Assembly (NCBI RefSeq): GCF_003367245.1
Contig: NZ_QRGR01000018.1
Span: 93,509-157,508 of the forward strand
Reading direction: 5' to 3'
Length of the DNA stretch: 64,000 nt
From: Pontibacter diazotrophicus
GTDB lineage: Bacteria > Bacteroidota > Bacteroidia > Cytophagales > Hymenobacteraceae
This document shows, in pieces, positions 16,606 to 27,000 of the stretch. The notes beneath the pieces were generated by a model. It saw only the letters and a program-made list of their open reading frames with translations. It was not told the DNA's origin and ran no database searches. The position numbers were made by a program, and so were the translations under genes. Numbering within the stretch: position 1 is the first letter of the stretch; each line of letters starts with the position of its first letter.

Positions 16606-16613
16606 TACTTTTG
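16606..16613 (+). promoter_or_regulatory. Bacteroidota-type -7 element (TACTTTTG)
   Basis: A perfect TAnnTTTG match only 4 bp upstream of the methyltransferase ATG, with a TTTG (16580-16583) 22 bp further upstream as a possible -33. Transcription would begin at or just before the start codon, so the mRNA may be leaderless or have a very short leader. Confidence 0.5.
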
Positions 16614-16617
16614 CACT

Positions 16618-17334
16618 ATGAAAAAGACCGGCACACTCTACTTAATTCCGACCATACTCGCTGAAGACACGGCCGACCAGGTGATATCGCCGCAGGTAAA
16701 GGAAACAGTACAGCACCTGCAGTATTTTATTGTGGAGAACCTGCGCACGGCCCGGCGTTATGTAAAGAGCATTTGCCCGGAGCTGGTGATAGAGCAGCTT
16801 ACTTTTGTGCAGGTAGACAAAGACACCACTCCGGCCCAGGTACAGGCATCGCTGAAGCCGCTGTTAGACGAAGGGAAAGATGCCGGCATTATTTCAGAGG
16901 CAGGTTGCCCCGGTGTGGCAGACCCAGGCGCAGAGGTAGTGAAATACGCGCACCAGAAAAACATCAAAGTAGTGCCCTTTGCCGGCCCGTCAGCTATCCT
17001 GCTGAGCCTGATGGGCAGTGGCTTTAACGGACAGCAGTTCGCTTTCCACGGCTACCTGCCTATCGAAAAGCGGGACAGGCTACAGGCTTTACGCCAACTG
17101 GAAAAGGAGATGCAGCAGCGGAACCAGACTCAGATTTTCATGGAAACGCCTTACCGCAACAACAAGCTATTGGAGGACCTCCTGCAGACGCTGCACCCGG
17201 AAACCCGGCTGTGCATTGCCGCGAACATCACCTCGCCGGAGCATGAGTTTATCCAGACGAAAACGATACAGCAGTGGAACGGGAAGCTACCTGATATTCA
17301 CAAACAGCCGGCGGTATTTTTAATTTACAAGTAA
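16618..17334 (+). CDS. SAM-dependent methyltransferase (RsmI-like tetrapyrrole methylase fold)
   Basis: A 238-residue protein of the TP-methylase superfamily. The motif GIISEAGCPGVADPGAEVV matches the RsmI/YraL glycine-rich loop, and VVPFAGPSAILLSLMGSGF and FHGYLPIEKRDR match later conserved blocks. RsmI 2'-O-methylates C1402 of 16S rRNA. This protein is shorter than standard RsmI (about 280 residues) and its N-terminus (GTLYLIPTILAED) differs from the usual GTLYVVATPIGN, so it may be a divergent group with another target. It is a single gene between two terminators. Confidence 0.8.
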   Translation: MKKTGTLYLIPTILAEDTADQVISPQVKETVQHLQYFIVENLRTARRYVKSICPELVIEQLTFVQVDKDTTPAQVQASLKPLLDEGKDAGIISEAGCPGVADPGAEVVKYAHQKNIKVVPFAGPSAILLSLMGSGFNGQQFAFHGYLPIEKRDRLQALRQLEKEMQQRNQTQIFMETPYRNNKLLEDLLQTLHPETRLCIAANITSPEHEFIQTKTIQQWNGKLPDIHKQPAVFLIYK

Positions 17335-17380
17335 ACTGTTGTGGCTTAGCTTACCGTTTCAATTTGTTTCGATAAAACAG

Positions 17381-17409
17381 AAAAGGCTCCCGGTTTCCGG
17401 GAGCCTTTT
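17381..17409. terminator. Bidirectional terminator between convergent genes
   Basis: A perfect 13-bp palindrome (17381-17393 with 17397-17409, 3-nt loop) with A-run and T-run at its ends. It serves both the methyltransferase (plus) and the SusD gene (minus). Confidence 0.88.
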
Positions 17410-17471
17410 CTACTGGCAAAAAGTATTGTCAGATATTCTGATTCTAAAATTCAGGCTTCAGCCTTAATAGA

Positions 17472-18941
17472 TTATTGCACATCCCACCATACTCGGGTGA
17501 AGTTGTCGTCTGCACCCTGTCGGGCAACTGCAGCCTCATACCCAGTTGCATTTAAGGCCTTTGCATTTGATGGATATCCCATGCGGCGCGGAATGCCTCC
17601 TGTTTGTGTGGCATCTTCTGCAGGCGTCAGTTCCGGGTAACCGGTTCTTCTCCAGTCTGTCCAGGCCTCAAAGCCGTTCAGGTATTGGTGCACCCACTTC
17701 TGCTTCATAATTTGCTGTAACCCGTTGGCATCTGAATAAGCCACCCCGGCATCAGCTATAAAGTTGTTAAAGGCAGTTTCATCATACACCCCCCAGAATT
17801 TCCAGGAAGCCTCAATTGCATCATTGTACAGTTCTGCCGGGCTACCGCTGATTAGCTCACGCTCTGCGGCCTCCGCCTGCGCAAACAGCACCTGCGCATA
17901 AGTGAAGACAGGCACATTGGTGTTGTCAGCACGCAGTTGATCTCCAATCCGGCTGAATGAACCGGGAATTTGTCTTGCCTGATTGCTTCCGTAAGACAAC
18001 GGTCTTACCTGGCCACTCAGGTTCTCAGCGTAAACCCACACGCGTGGATCTTCCGTTTCAATCATATAGTCGGCCAACGTGTTGCTGATAGCATAGTCGT
18101 TACGGTTATCGTTGGAGTAGTTCTCGTACCACGGGTTCCAGTGATTAGGATCTCCACCAAGGAACTGGTACGTGATATCTTCTCCTTCCTCTAACACACC
18201 AGCACTTAAAGCGGCTGTCATTTCAGCCTCTGCTCTGGCCGGGTCTCTCTCCATCAAACGCAGCGCCATAAACAGGCGTGTTGTGTTGGCAAACTTCTTC
18301 CACATACCCATGTCACCATGCAGTAATATGTCGCCTGTAACGCCTGCCTCACTCTCGTTGATCATCGCCTGAGCTTCTGTCAGCTCTTTGAACAGATCAT
18401 CGTAGATTTCTTCCTGCGGGTCATATGACGGCTGCAGCACTTCGTTTCCTTGCAGCGCCTCGGAATAAGGAAGATCACCATAGATATCTGTCAGGAACCA
18501 GAAGTAGTAGGCTTTCAGGATACGGGCTACCGCTACCTGATTATTTTTAGAGCCATTTCCGATGCTTGCTAACGGGCTGTCATCATTGTTTAGGTTGATG
18601 ATGGTCTGCAGGTTGTAAAGCGGACCTCTATACCAGTCTGCCCAGTCCAGGTTTCGCGTTGAATACAGGGAGCTAGCCGGGTAAGGTCCTTCCGACAAAT
18701 ACTGGGCATAGAAATCCAAGTAGTTTGTTGAAAAACCTGCTTCGTTACGGCCTGGTGCATTAAAAGTGGTATAAGGCAGTTTCGTTAAAGAGTACGTTAA
18801 CAGTGTTGCCGTAGGAGTTTCAGTTACCTGCCTCGGGTCAACGTTTAAGTCATCAAATTCGCTCGGGTCGCACGCAACCACTGCAAACATGACTCCAATG
18901 AACAATAAAAACTTATTTTTCATGATTATATGCTTTTTCAT
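17472..18941 (-). CDS. SusD/RagB-family outer-membrane lipoprotein (pair 1)
   Basis: A 489-residue surface lipoprotein that lids the SusC transporter and captures its nutrient. After a short signal (lipobox AVVAC, Cys near residue 24) comes the helix-rich TPR-like SusD body; DDLNVDPRQVTETPTATLL at the start and TRVWWDVQ at the end fit the SusD-like group called nutrient-binding lipoproteins. The start lies 2 bp after the susC stop; a second Met 6 codons later is an alternative. No glycoside hydrolase, protease or sulfatase is adjacent, so the ligand is unknown. Confidence 0.88.
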   Translation of the reverse strand: MKKHIIMKNKFLLFIGVMFAVVACDPSEFDDLNVDPRQVTETPTATLLTYSLTKLPYTTFNAPGRNEAGFSTNYLDFYAQYLSEGPYPASSLYSTRNLDWADWYRGPLYNLQTIINLNNDDSPLASIGNGSKNNQVAVARILKAYYFWFLTDIYGDLPYSEALQGNEVLQPSYDPQEEIYDDLFKELTEAQAMINESEAGVTGDILLHGDMGMWKKFANTTRLFMALRLMERDPARAEAEMTAALSAGVLEEGEDITYQFLGGDPNHWNPWYENYSNDNRNDYAISNTLADYMIETEDPRVWVYAENLSGQVRPLSYGSNQARQIPGSFSRIGDQLRADNTNVPVFTYAQVLFAQAEAAERELISGSPAELYNDAIEASWKFWGVYDETAFNNFIADAGVAYSDANGLQQIMKQKWVHQYLNGFEAWTDWRRTGYPELTPAEDATQTGGIPRRMGYPSNAKALNATGYEAAVARQGADDNFTRVWWDVQ

Positions 18942-18943
18942 AT

Positions 18944-21900
18944 TTACAATCTCACTCTCAGGTTAGCACCAATCGTACGTGTAGCTGGCAGCTGACCACC
19001 CTCATACCAGGTGTTCTCTAGCTCAGATGGATCTATACCGAATTCTTGAGCAGGGGCATAAATCAACCATGCATTTCCTACGATAACACCTAAGTTAGCT
19101 CCCTTCACGCCTACACCACTAAACAGTGACGATGGCAATTCGTATCCCAAACGCACTTCGCGCAGCTTCACATAAGACTTATCCAGCACCATGGTATTGA
19201 TGTTGTCGCGCTGCTGTGCTGCATAGAAGTAGCTACGGGCGGGGATGTATGTCGTATTTGGCTGTCCGCTTACATCTACATCGTTGATTTTAGTGTTCGG
19301 TGCATACACGCCAGGAATCAAAATGCCGCCACCGCTACTAGGGAAGTTTCGCCAATCATTACCCAAATCGTTCACACCAACTGTGCTCTCGTGCAGACCA
19401 GCTCCTAAGCCATACATTTTAGTCAGGGAGTGGAACAGACCACCTTTCTGGAAGTCAACAGAGAAGGACAGGCTAAGGCCTTTATAAGTCAGGTTATTGA
19501 ATAAACCACCTGTATAATCAGGTTGAATAGTACCACGCTCCTGGTTGATGTCGTAGAGCGGTAAACCGTTAGAGCCTACTACCACACGGCCCTCCTCATC
19601 GCGCCGCCACATACGGCCAACCAGCATACCCCACTCTGCACCCACACGGTGCTCTAAGCGGGTATCGTTACGCTGTGTACTTACCAGGTAATTATCCAGC
19701 CCTTCTGTCAGTTCCTCCACCACAGAGCGGTTTCTGCCGAAGTTCACCACCACATCCCAGGCAAAGTCTCCGCTACGGAACGGTGTTGCACTCAGGCTTG
19801 CCTCAAAGCCTTTGCGCTGGATTTTACCAGCGTTAATCTGGTAGCTGCTGAATCCTGTTGTTGGGTCTATGTCCAGGTTAAGGATTCTTCTTTCGTTGTT
19901 ATCCACATAATAAGTAAACTCCAGACCTAAGCTGTTAAACAGGCGCAAGTCTGTTCCAACCTCCCACGAAGTAGTTACCGAAGGCTCAATCGCACCGGTT
20001 CTGAACACGTTGCCTATAGAGGCCGAGGCTGTTCCGTTGTATAGCGGCTCATTAATGTTAGCTATGTTCACCTGGAACGGGCTAGGGTCATCCCCTACCT
20101 GTGCCCATGATGCTCTTAGTTTACCGGAGCTTAGCACGTTGGTAATGCCGCTGCCCTGGAGCAGTTCAGAGAACACGAAGCTTCCCCCTACTGAAGGGTA
20201 GAAGAAAGAATTGTTATTTTCCGGCAAAGTAGAAGACCAGTCATTTCGTCCGGTTACATCCACAAACAACAGGCTCTTGAAGCCAAAGGATGCTCTACCG
20301 TACAAGCTTCTTACTGTTTGTGGGGCAAAGTCTCCTACATTATACTCACGCTCAATAAGTGGGCGGGCCACTGAAGCAGAAATGTCAAAGAAATTAGGGA
20401 AGCTCAAGCCACCCTGCGTTCTTGCTTCCACCCCATTGTATCGGTTACGGCGAATGTTACCGCCTGCTAATGCATCTACAGAGAAATCACCGAACACCTG
20501 CTTATAGGTGAAGTTCGACTCGTAGTTCATCTCATTTGTCACGTCCTGGAAAGTAGCATACTCATCTGTATTGATACCGCCGGTGGCAATACGGGAGTCG
20601 CCGCGCCTGTTTCTGTAGCTCATGCGCGCATAACTCTGCCAGCCAAAATGGTCGTTGAACTTATAGTTAAAGCCCAGGTTACCAACCAGAATGTTGTTAT
20701 TGCCAGTGCTGTAGTTCTCGTTGATTACAAAGTATGGGGAATCCCAGTAGGCAGGCGCCAGGTAAATAGAAGGGTCACCAGTTGCGTTCGGGTCGCCTAT
20801 GTTCCAGGAGTTCAGGCTGCCATCAGGGTTTCTGTATTTCTTTAACCGCTCAAAGTCCAGCTGCCGCTGAAACCACTGATTAAAGTTCTGCGTCACGTTC
20901 GACCCGTCCAGCGCGTATCCTTCTCCTGGCTGACCTTTGGTGTTGTTGTAGGTATAGGAGAAGTCAGCTGTTACGGTTAACTTTTTAGTTACATCCAAAG
21001 CGGAGTTTAAGCCTACCTGGTGCTGATCACGGTTGGCATTCGGCGTGATCAGTGAGCGGTTCTGATTTGCGTATGTAACTCTGTAAAGATAGTTATCAGC
21101 TCCACCACTTACAGCAATACTATTATTAAAGTATGTGCCTGTGCGGTAGAAATCCCTTATGTTGTTCGGCTGTGCAACCAAAGAAGACAGCTGTCCGAAT
21201 TCTTCCCCGGGGTACCAGGAGTAGTATGGACGGTACTGCTGGCCATTCATACGTGGCCCCCAGCTTTCATCAGCACCATACTCTAATATATTCTGACCGT
21301 CAAAAGCAGCCCAACTTGCTGGGTGTGTCTCCTCGTCGTAGCGGAACACGTAGAAGCCGTCGTCGCTGTATCCGTTTCTTGCTGTTGGCGCCGCGGCGGC
21401 CGAAGTATATCCACCCGCATATTCATTCTGGTAAGGCATCATAACAGATGGGCGCTCGAAAGAAGCCGAAAGGTTCAGCTCTACAGTTGGCGTGCCCTTA
21501 GCGCCTTTCTTGCTGGTAATGATAACGACACCGTTACCGGCTCTGTTACCGTACAGTGCTGTAGCAGCAGCTCCTTTCAAAACAGAGATACTTGCCACGT
21601 TGTCCATGATTACACTGTTCTGATCTGTTATTGTACCGTCTACGATGTATAGCGGAGGCTGTGAAGTACTCAAGCCGTTTGCACCACGAATCACAATGTT
21701 TGCATTGTCAAATGTTGAGCTTGGTGAACCCTGTACCTGCACACCAGACACTTTACCGATCAGAGCTGTACTCACATCGTTTGATTTGGCGTATGTCAGG
21801 TTCTCTTCACCTACAGCACCCACTGAATAAGGCAGCGTCTCTTTTTCACGCTGGTAGCCCAAAGCCGTTACCACTACCTCCTGCAGTTGTTTGTCATCAA

Positions 21901-22192
21901 CTGAAAGACTAACATCAATGTTTCCTGCATTGCCGATGGCACGTTCTATCGTAGTATAGCCAATATAACGGTACACCAGCGTGTTACCATCCACCGGCAC
22001 ACTAATAGAGTAAGTACCATCTGCCCCTGTGGCAGTACCATTGGTTGTTCCCTTCACCAATACTGCTACCCCCGGCAGTGGCTGGTTGGTAGAGGCGTCT
22101 GTCACTCTACCGGTGATTGCTCTTACCTGAGCCATCGCCTGCTGTAGCAGGGCTGTGATCAGAAAGAGACTTAAAAGTAAGATTCTCTTCAT
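18944..22192 (-). CDS. SusC/RagA-family TonB-dependent transporter (pair 1)
   Basis: A 1082-residue outer-membrane transporter. In order: signal peptide (to about residue 21, QQAMAQ), a carboxypeptidase-regulatory-like domain (ITGRVTDASTNQPLPGVAVL), a TonB-box region (LQEVVVTALGYQ), a plug (VVIITSKKG block near 230) and a 22-strand-type barrel ending NLRVRL. It uses TonB energy to import a ligand handed over by SusD. There is no STN domain and no sigma/anti-sigma pair nearby, so trans-envelope signalling is not indicated. It precedes its susD by 2 bp. Confidence 0.92.
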   Translation of the reverse strand: MKRILLLSLFLITALLQQAMAQVRAITGRVTDASTNQPLPGVAVLVKGTTNGTATGADGTYSISVPVDGNTLVYRYIGYTTIERAIGNAGNIDVSLSVDDKQLQEVVVTALGYQREKETLPYSVGAVGEENLTYAKSNDVSTALIGKVSGVQVQGSPSSTFDNANIVIRGANGLSTSQPPLYIVDGTITDQNSVIMDNVASISVLKGAAATALYGNRAGNGVVIITSKKGAKGTPTVELNLSASFERPSVMMPYQNEYAGGYTSAAAAPTARNGYSDDGFYVFRYDEETHPASWAAFDGQNILEYGADESWGPRMNGQQYRPYYSWYPGEEFGQLSSLVAQPNNIRDFYRTGTYFNNSIAVSGGADNYLYRVTYANQNRSLITPNANRDQHQVGLNSALDVTKKLTVTADFSYTYNNTKGQPGEGYALDGSNVTQNFNQWFQRQLDFERLKKYRNPDGSLNSWNIGDPNATGDPSIYLAPAYWDSPYFVINENYSTGNNNILVGNLGFNYKFNDHFGWQSYARMSYRNRRGDSRIATGGINTDEYATFQDVTNEMNYESNFTYKQVFGDFSVDALAGGNIRRNRYNGVEARTQGGLSFPNFFDISASVARPLIEREYNVGDFAPQTVRSLYGRASFGFKSLLFVDVTGRNDWSSTLPENNNSFFYPSVGGSFVFSELLQGSGITNVLSSGKLRASWAQVGDDPSPFQVNIANINEPLYNGTASASIGNVFRTGAIEPSVTTSWEVGTDLRLFNSLGLEFTYYVDNNERRILNLDIDPTTGFSSYQINAGKIQRKGFEASLSATPFRSGDFAWDVVVNFGRNRSVVEELTEGLDNYLVSTQRNDTRLEHRVGAEWGMLVGRMWRRDEEGRVVVGSNGLPLYDINQERGTIQPDYTGGLFNNLTYKGLSLSFSVDFQKGGLFHSLTKMYGLGAGLHESTVGVNDLGNDWRNFPSSGGGILIPGVYAPNTKINDVDVSGQPNTTYIPARSYFYAAQQRDNINTMVLDKSYVKLREVRLGYELPSSLFSGVGVKGANLGVIVGNAWLIYAPAQEFGIDPSELENTWYEGGQLPATRTIGANLRVRL

Positions 22193-22579
22193 TTTGTTTA
22201 AGTTTAAGGTGAGTACTAAAAGGTTGTTATGTTTTAAGGAGCCACAATGTAGTATATTAATTGAATATCTTAATACTTTGAAAACATTTTAATTTTACTC
22301 TCTAATTATTTAATGTTTTTTAAACAAACGTCTATTTATTTAATATATTTATAATTGAGCACTCACTATACTTGATATTATTTTACATTGGTGCAGCCTT
22401 CTTTAAAATTATAATTATTCTAAGGTGCTTCTATAAACATAAAGTCAAAACAATTGTCCGCTATACTCGTCATCGACGGGCGAAACCACCACACACAATA
22501 AAAAAGGCCCCCGGAAACCGGGGGCCTTTCTCTTAATGCAGTAGGCAAATTACCTAATGCTGCTATTTGTCAGTTCAAA
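22193..22579. other. AT-rich gap upstream of susC pair 1
   Basis: A 387-bp gap between the second SusD stop and the first SusC start. The right part holds the terminator of the pair-2 operon (22501-22530). The rest is strongly AT-rich and should carry the promoter and leader of susC pair 1. I found no exact TAnnTTTG element and no gene. Confidence 0.6.
22501..22530 (-). terminator. Intrinsic terminator after susD pair 2
   Basis: A 12-bp GC-rich stem (AAAGGCCCCCGG 22503-22514 with 22518-22529, 3-nt loop) followed on the minus strand by a T-run. It separates the two SusCD pairs, so they are independent transcription units. Confidence 0.88.
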
Positions 22580-24049
22580 TTACCTAACGTCCCAGAAGAT
22601 TCTCGTAGTAGCCTCGTCTCCACCTATGGCTGAAGCTGCAGCATTAACGTTCTCTGGGTTCAGCGTACGCTCAGTTGGCGGGTAAGGATAACGCACTGGT
22701 ACCGTTGAATATACTGGTCTATACTGCTCATCAGGCGCCTGCAGTTGCGGATAGTCCAGTCGACGGAACTCTGTCCAAGCCTGGAATGGACGCTCATAAA
22801 GCGCAAGCCACTTCTGAACACCCAGCGCCTGGCGCTGTTCTTCAGTTAGGGTGTTAGAAGCACCAGCCTCTGACATTGCTGCAATGTAGGATGCAACTTC
22901 TGGCTGAGCCAGGTAAGCCGTAATCTCATCTTCTGGCACATCCCAAAGCTGCATAGAAGCAGTGATAGCTCTTGTGTAGTGTTCGGCAGGCGCTGCGTCG
23001 ATGAAACCACGTGCAGCAGCTTCTGCCAGGTAAAACTCTACTTCATCGTAGCCAAGCACTGTGGCTGGGAAGTCAGGAGTCGTTATATCAGGATTCACAT
23101 GTGAAAAGTTAGCATAGGTGTTGTTATTACCATAGATACCTCCCACATATGCACCTTCATGCTGCGTAAAATAAGCGGCACGGCGCGGATCGTCCAGTTC
23201 ATTCATCAGGTCTACCAGCGTGTTTGCAGGCACAAAGTCATTACGGCCACTCTGCACAAGGTTCGTCCACACAGGGTTTACGTTTGGCGTAGTAGCTGTA
23301 TAATTGAATACGGCCTGTTCAGCAGCTGATTGGAACACATTTGGCGCAGCTTCGCTGGCAGCTTCGCTGGCACGATCTGGATTTACATCCGCTACCGTCA
23401 TAGCCATTTTCAGCTTGAGCGAGTTGGCAAACTTAAACCAACGTTCAACATTCCCATTGTAGATCAGGTCAGAACCACCGAAGCTTCCGGAACCAGTACC
23501 TTCGTCTAAGGTAGCAATAGCAGCATCCAGCCTTGTAAACAGATCGCTGTAGATAGCAGCATCATCGTCATAAGTCGGATAGATGATGTCTGGGTTCAGC
23601 GCCTCAGAGTAAGGGATGTCTCCGAATGTATTTACCAGTACAGACCAAGTATACACTTCCATCACTTCAATCACAGCCAACTGGTTAGCTTTGATAGTGG
23701 CATTAAGCGCCTGATCTTCTTGTATGATTGTGGAGGCTTCTCTAAAGTCCATTAGCACATCACGGTACAGCGTGAACCAGAAGTTCTGCGGTATGTTACG
23801 GCTAACCAAGTCATAGCGGCTTTCTTCAGGATAGGTCGTGTTAGCCCAGTGCTGAGATATCAGCCTGAAGATGCCTGAGTTTACGTTAGGGGTAACCATC
23901 TGGTCTACGAGGTTACGCTGCGCATTAGCGAAAAGCATAGGGGCAGGAACCTCTGTAGGGTTTTTAGGGTCTCTTAGATCCTCGTCCCACTCATCTGTAC
24001 ACCCGACAAAGGCTAAGGCGAGAATTAAAAATGCAAATATCTTTTTCAT
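22580..24049 (-). CDS. SusD/RagB-family outer-membrane lipoprotein (pair 2)
   Basis: A 489-residue lipoprotein with a clear signal (MKKIFAFLILALAFVGC; Cys17 is the lipidated residue) followed by the acidic TDEWDEDLRD export-type sequence common on surface lipoproteins of Bacteroidota. The body is helical SusD-like, with YSEALNPDIIYPTYDDD and EVEFYLAEAAARG blocks, and ends TRIFWDVR as in pair 1. It begins 11 bp after its susC partner. It has the same length as the pair-1 SusD but is clearly diverged, so the ligands probably differ. Confidence 0.9.
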   Translation of the reverse strand: MKKIFAFLILALAFVGCTDEWDEDLRDPKNPTEVPAPMLFANAQRNLVDQMVTPNVNSGIFRLISQHWANTTYPEESRYDLVSRNIPQNFWFTLYRDVLMDFREASTIIQEDQALNATIKANQLAVIEVMEVYTWSVLVNTFGDIPYSEALNPDIIYPTYDDDAAIYSDLFTRLDAAIATLDEGTGSGSFGGSDLIYNGNVERWFKFANSLKLKMAMTVADVNPDRASEAASEAAPNVFQSAAEQAVFNYTATTPNVNPVWTNLVQSGRNDFVPANTLVDLMNELDDPRRAAYFTQHEGAYVGGIYGNNNTYANFSHVNPDITTPDFPATVLGYDEVEFYLAEAAARGFIDAAPAEHYTRAITASMQLWDVPEDEITAYLAQPEVASYIAAMSEAGASNTLTEEQRQALGVQKWLALYERPFQAWTEFRRLDYPQLQAPDEQYRPVYSTVPVRYPYPPTERTLNPENVNAAASAIGGDEATTRIFWDVR

Positions 24050-24060
24050 ATTATCTTTTA

Positions 24061-27000
24061 TTAAAATCTTGCTCTTACGTTAAAGCCTACATTTCGCATT
24101 GTAGGATATGCACCACTTTGATAACCAAGTGACAAGGTACCAGCGCTTAAGCCTTCTTCTGGATCAGAATATGGTGTGTTCTTGTGGAAGATGTACAGGT
24201 TTCTACCGTAAATTGAGAGGTCGATACCTTGGAATACACCTAATCTAGACACCACAGACTCTGGCAGGGCGAAGCCTAACGTGGCCTCTCTCAGTTTCAC
24301 ATAGCTGGCGTCGTAAATGTGCATTTCAGGAGGGTTATTATAACCCATGGCATAAAACACTTCTACACGTCTGTCGTTTGGAGAACCATCTTCTTTAACA
24401 CCATCCAGAATCAAACCACCACTGTTTGGAGCATAGCTGCCGTCAGCATTACGAACAATTGGGTTACGCACTGGGTTACCCAGGTCATTTGTAAATACAG
24501 TATTGTCCGGAACGCCTGTGTACTGGCCATAAGACTGGTCAAGAGAGAATACATTGCCTCCTTTTTTCATGTCGATCAGGAAGCCAAGGGACACACCCTT
24601 AAAGCGGAAAGTGTTAGACACACCACCAACCCAGTCTGGGTTAATATCGCCGATGTTGGTGTTGGCGTTTCTGTTAGACAGATACAGACCGTTGGCACCT
24701 ACTACGCGCTGGCCCTGTTCGTTGCGAACAAAGCCCGCACCTCTGATCATACCAAACGGCTCACCTTCAGCTGCGTTCAGAGACACACCACCTTGGAAGG
24801 CAGCAATCTGATAATTCTCGATTGGGCCAAGATCCACTACTTCACTTCTGTTTCTTGTCCAGTTAGCATTGATTGTCCAAGTGAAGGCTTCTGTACTGAC
24901 AGGACTACCAAAAGCAGACACCTCAAAACCTCTGTTTACCACCTCACCGGCGTTAATCCACTGTGCATTGTAACCAGTCGCTCTAGAGATTGGCACGTTC
25001 AGGATTTGGTCAACGCTGCTTGCGTGATAGTATGTCACGTCAAAACCAGCGCGGGCATCCATAAAGTTCATCTCCAGGCCAAGCTCCCAGCTATTTGTGC
25101 GTTCTGGCTTCAGGTCAGGGTTTCTGCGGGTAGCGTCAACAGAAGCAAGCGATGTAGAACCAAACGGAGCCAACAGGTTATAAGTATTGAATACACTCAG
25201 TGGCTGCGCCATGTTACCAACCTCCGCGTAGTTAGCTCTTATCTTACCAAAGGTAAACCAATAATTAGGCTCCAATAGTTCAGAGAATACAAAGCTACCT
25301 GAGATAGATGGATAGAAGTAAGTTCTGTTAGCTGCAGGCAGAGAAGAAGACTGGTCAATACGAGAAGCTACATCTAAGAAAGCAATATCTCTGAAACCAA
25401 GGGTAGCACTGGCAAAGTAACCGTTAACACGCAGACGAGTGTCTTGCTCTAACGGCGGGCCCAGTGGGTTTCGAGAGTTTGAAAGTGCGTACAGGCGAGG
25501 AACTACCAGACCACCGTTTGTAGTAGAACGAATCAGTGATGTCTGTGTATCGCGGATGTTAGTACCAACTGTGGCCTTCAGGTTGAAATCTTCAGAGAAA
25601 TTTCTGTTCACGTTCGCCATCAGGTCGTAGTTTGCTTCGCTGAAACGACCGTTGTGCCTGGTGTAGCTGGATACGCCTACAGAACCTACTGCATAACGCT
25701 CCTCACGGATCTCGTCATAAGTATCGAGTGAAGCACGTCCCATAACGCTTAACCAATCAGTTATTTCATAATCCAGACGTATATACCCTAAAGCGCGGCG
25801 TCTGTTATCTGTGTTGTAGTTTTCGTAACGTGTCCAGTACGGGTTGTCGAAGAACATCGGACGTGGATCGTTCCAGGCTCTTGGGTTCCAGGTTACGTTT
25901 TGGCGTGTAGCAAAATAGGCCCGCTCCTGCTCCGCCAGGTCCACATCAGTACCCCACCACTGTCTGAAACCCTGGTTAGGGTTCAGGCCACTATAACCAG
26001 TACCATAACGGCCAAGACCATCAGTTTCAGTGTAGTTAAGAGAAGTAGTGGCTGTTAATTTATCGGTAACCTTGTAAGAAGAAGAAAAGTTTATGAAGTT
26101 CTTCGTCACATTAGAGTTTGGCAGCATACCATTGTTGCTATTGCGACCATAACTTGCCCTGAAGAAACCTTTATCGCTTGTGCCGTCTACTGCCACGTTG
26201 TGCGAAGTACCATACGTAGTCTCAAAGAAGGTAGTAGGATCATTCTCAGCAGCTACCCATGGCGTAGGTTGGCCAAAGTTAGGAGAACTCTGATCGAATG
26301 AATCCCAGTTCCATACAAGCAGGTTTGGATCGAAAGCAGGTCCGGCAGATCCATCTTCGTTTAAAACAACTACTCTTTCCGGGGATCCGTCACCATTTAC
26401 GTCGTTGGCATAGAAACCAGGATACTCTGAACTATAAACAGCTCCTGGGTAACCTCTACCATACTCTTTCTGAAAACGGGTGTACGTGCTCTTATCCATA
26501 AAACCCCAGTTGGCACCTGTGTTAACTGTAACACCAATACCTTGTCTCTCAGAGCCTTTTTTAGTAGTGATCATTACAACGCCATTAGCGGCGCGGGAAC
26601 CGTAAAGCGCTGTTGCAGCGGCACCTCTCAAAATAGTCATCGACTCGATGTTATCCGGGTTGATGTCGGCTGCGGCGTTACCGTAGTCATACCCACCACG
26701 GCCAGTTGCCTGGTTAGCTGTGTTGTTGGTAGAGTTATCAATAGGAACACCATCAACTACGAAAAGCGCCTGGTTGTTACCACCAATAGACTTGTTACCA
26801 CGGATAACCACGTTGGTAGAACCGCCCAGGTTGTTGTTCTGCTGCACCTGCACACCAGCCACGCGACCAGAAAGTGCATTAGTGAAGTTCTGCTGTCTTG
26901 TTTGGGCAACTTCTTCACCGCCTACAGTCTGAGCTGCATAAGGTAATTCGTTTTTGGTTCTTTCGATACCAAGGGCCGTTACCACAACTTCCTGTAGTTG

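Noticed and set aside
24319..25278. 319-residue plus-strand open frame inside susC pair 2
   Set aside because: It is antisense to a well-supported SusC gene, has no signal peptide or domain pattern, and has the composition of a shadow frame.
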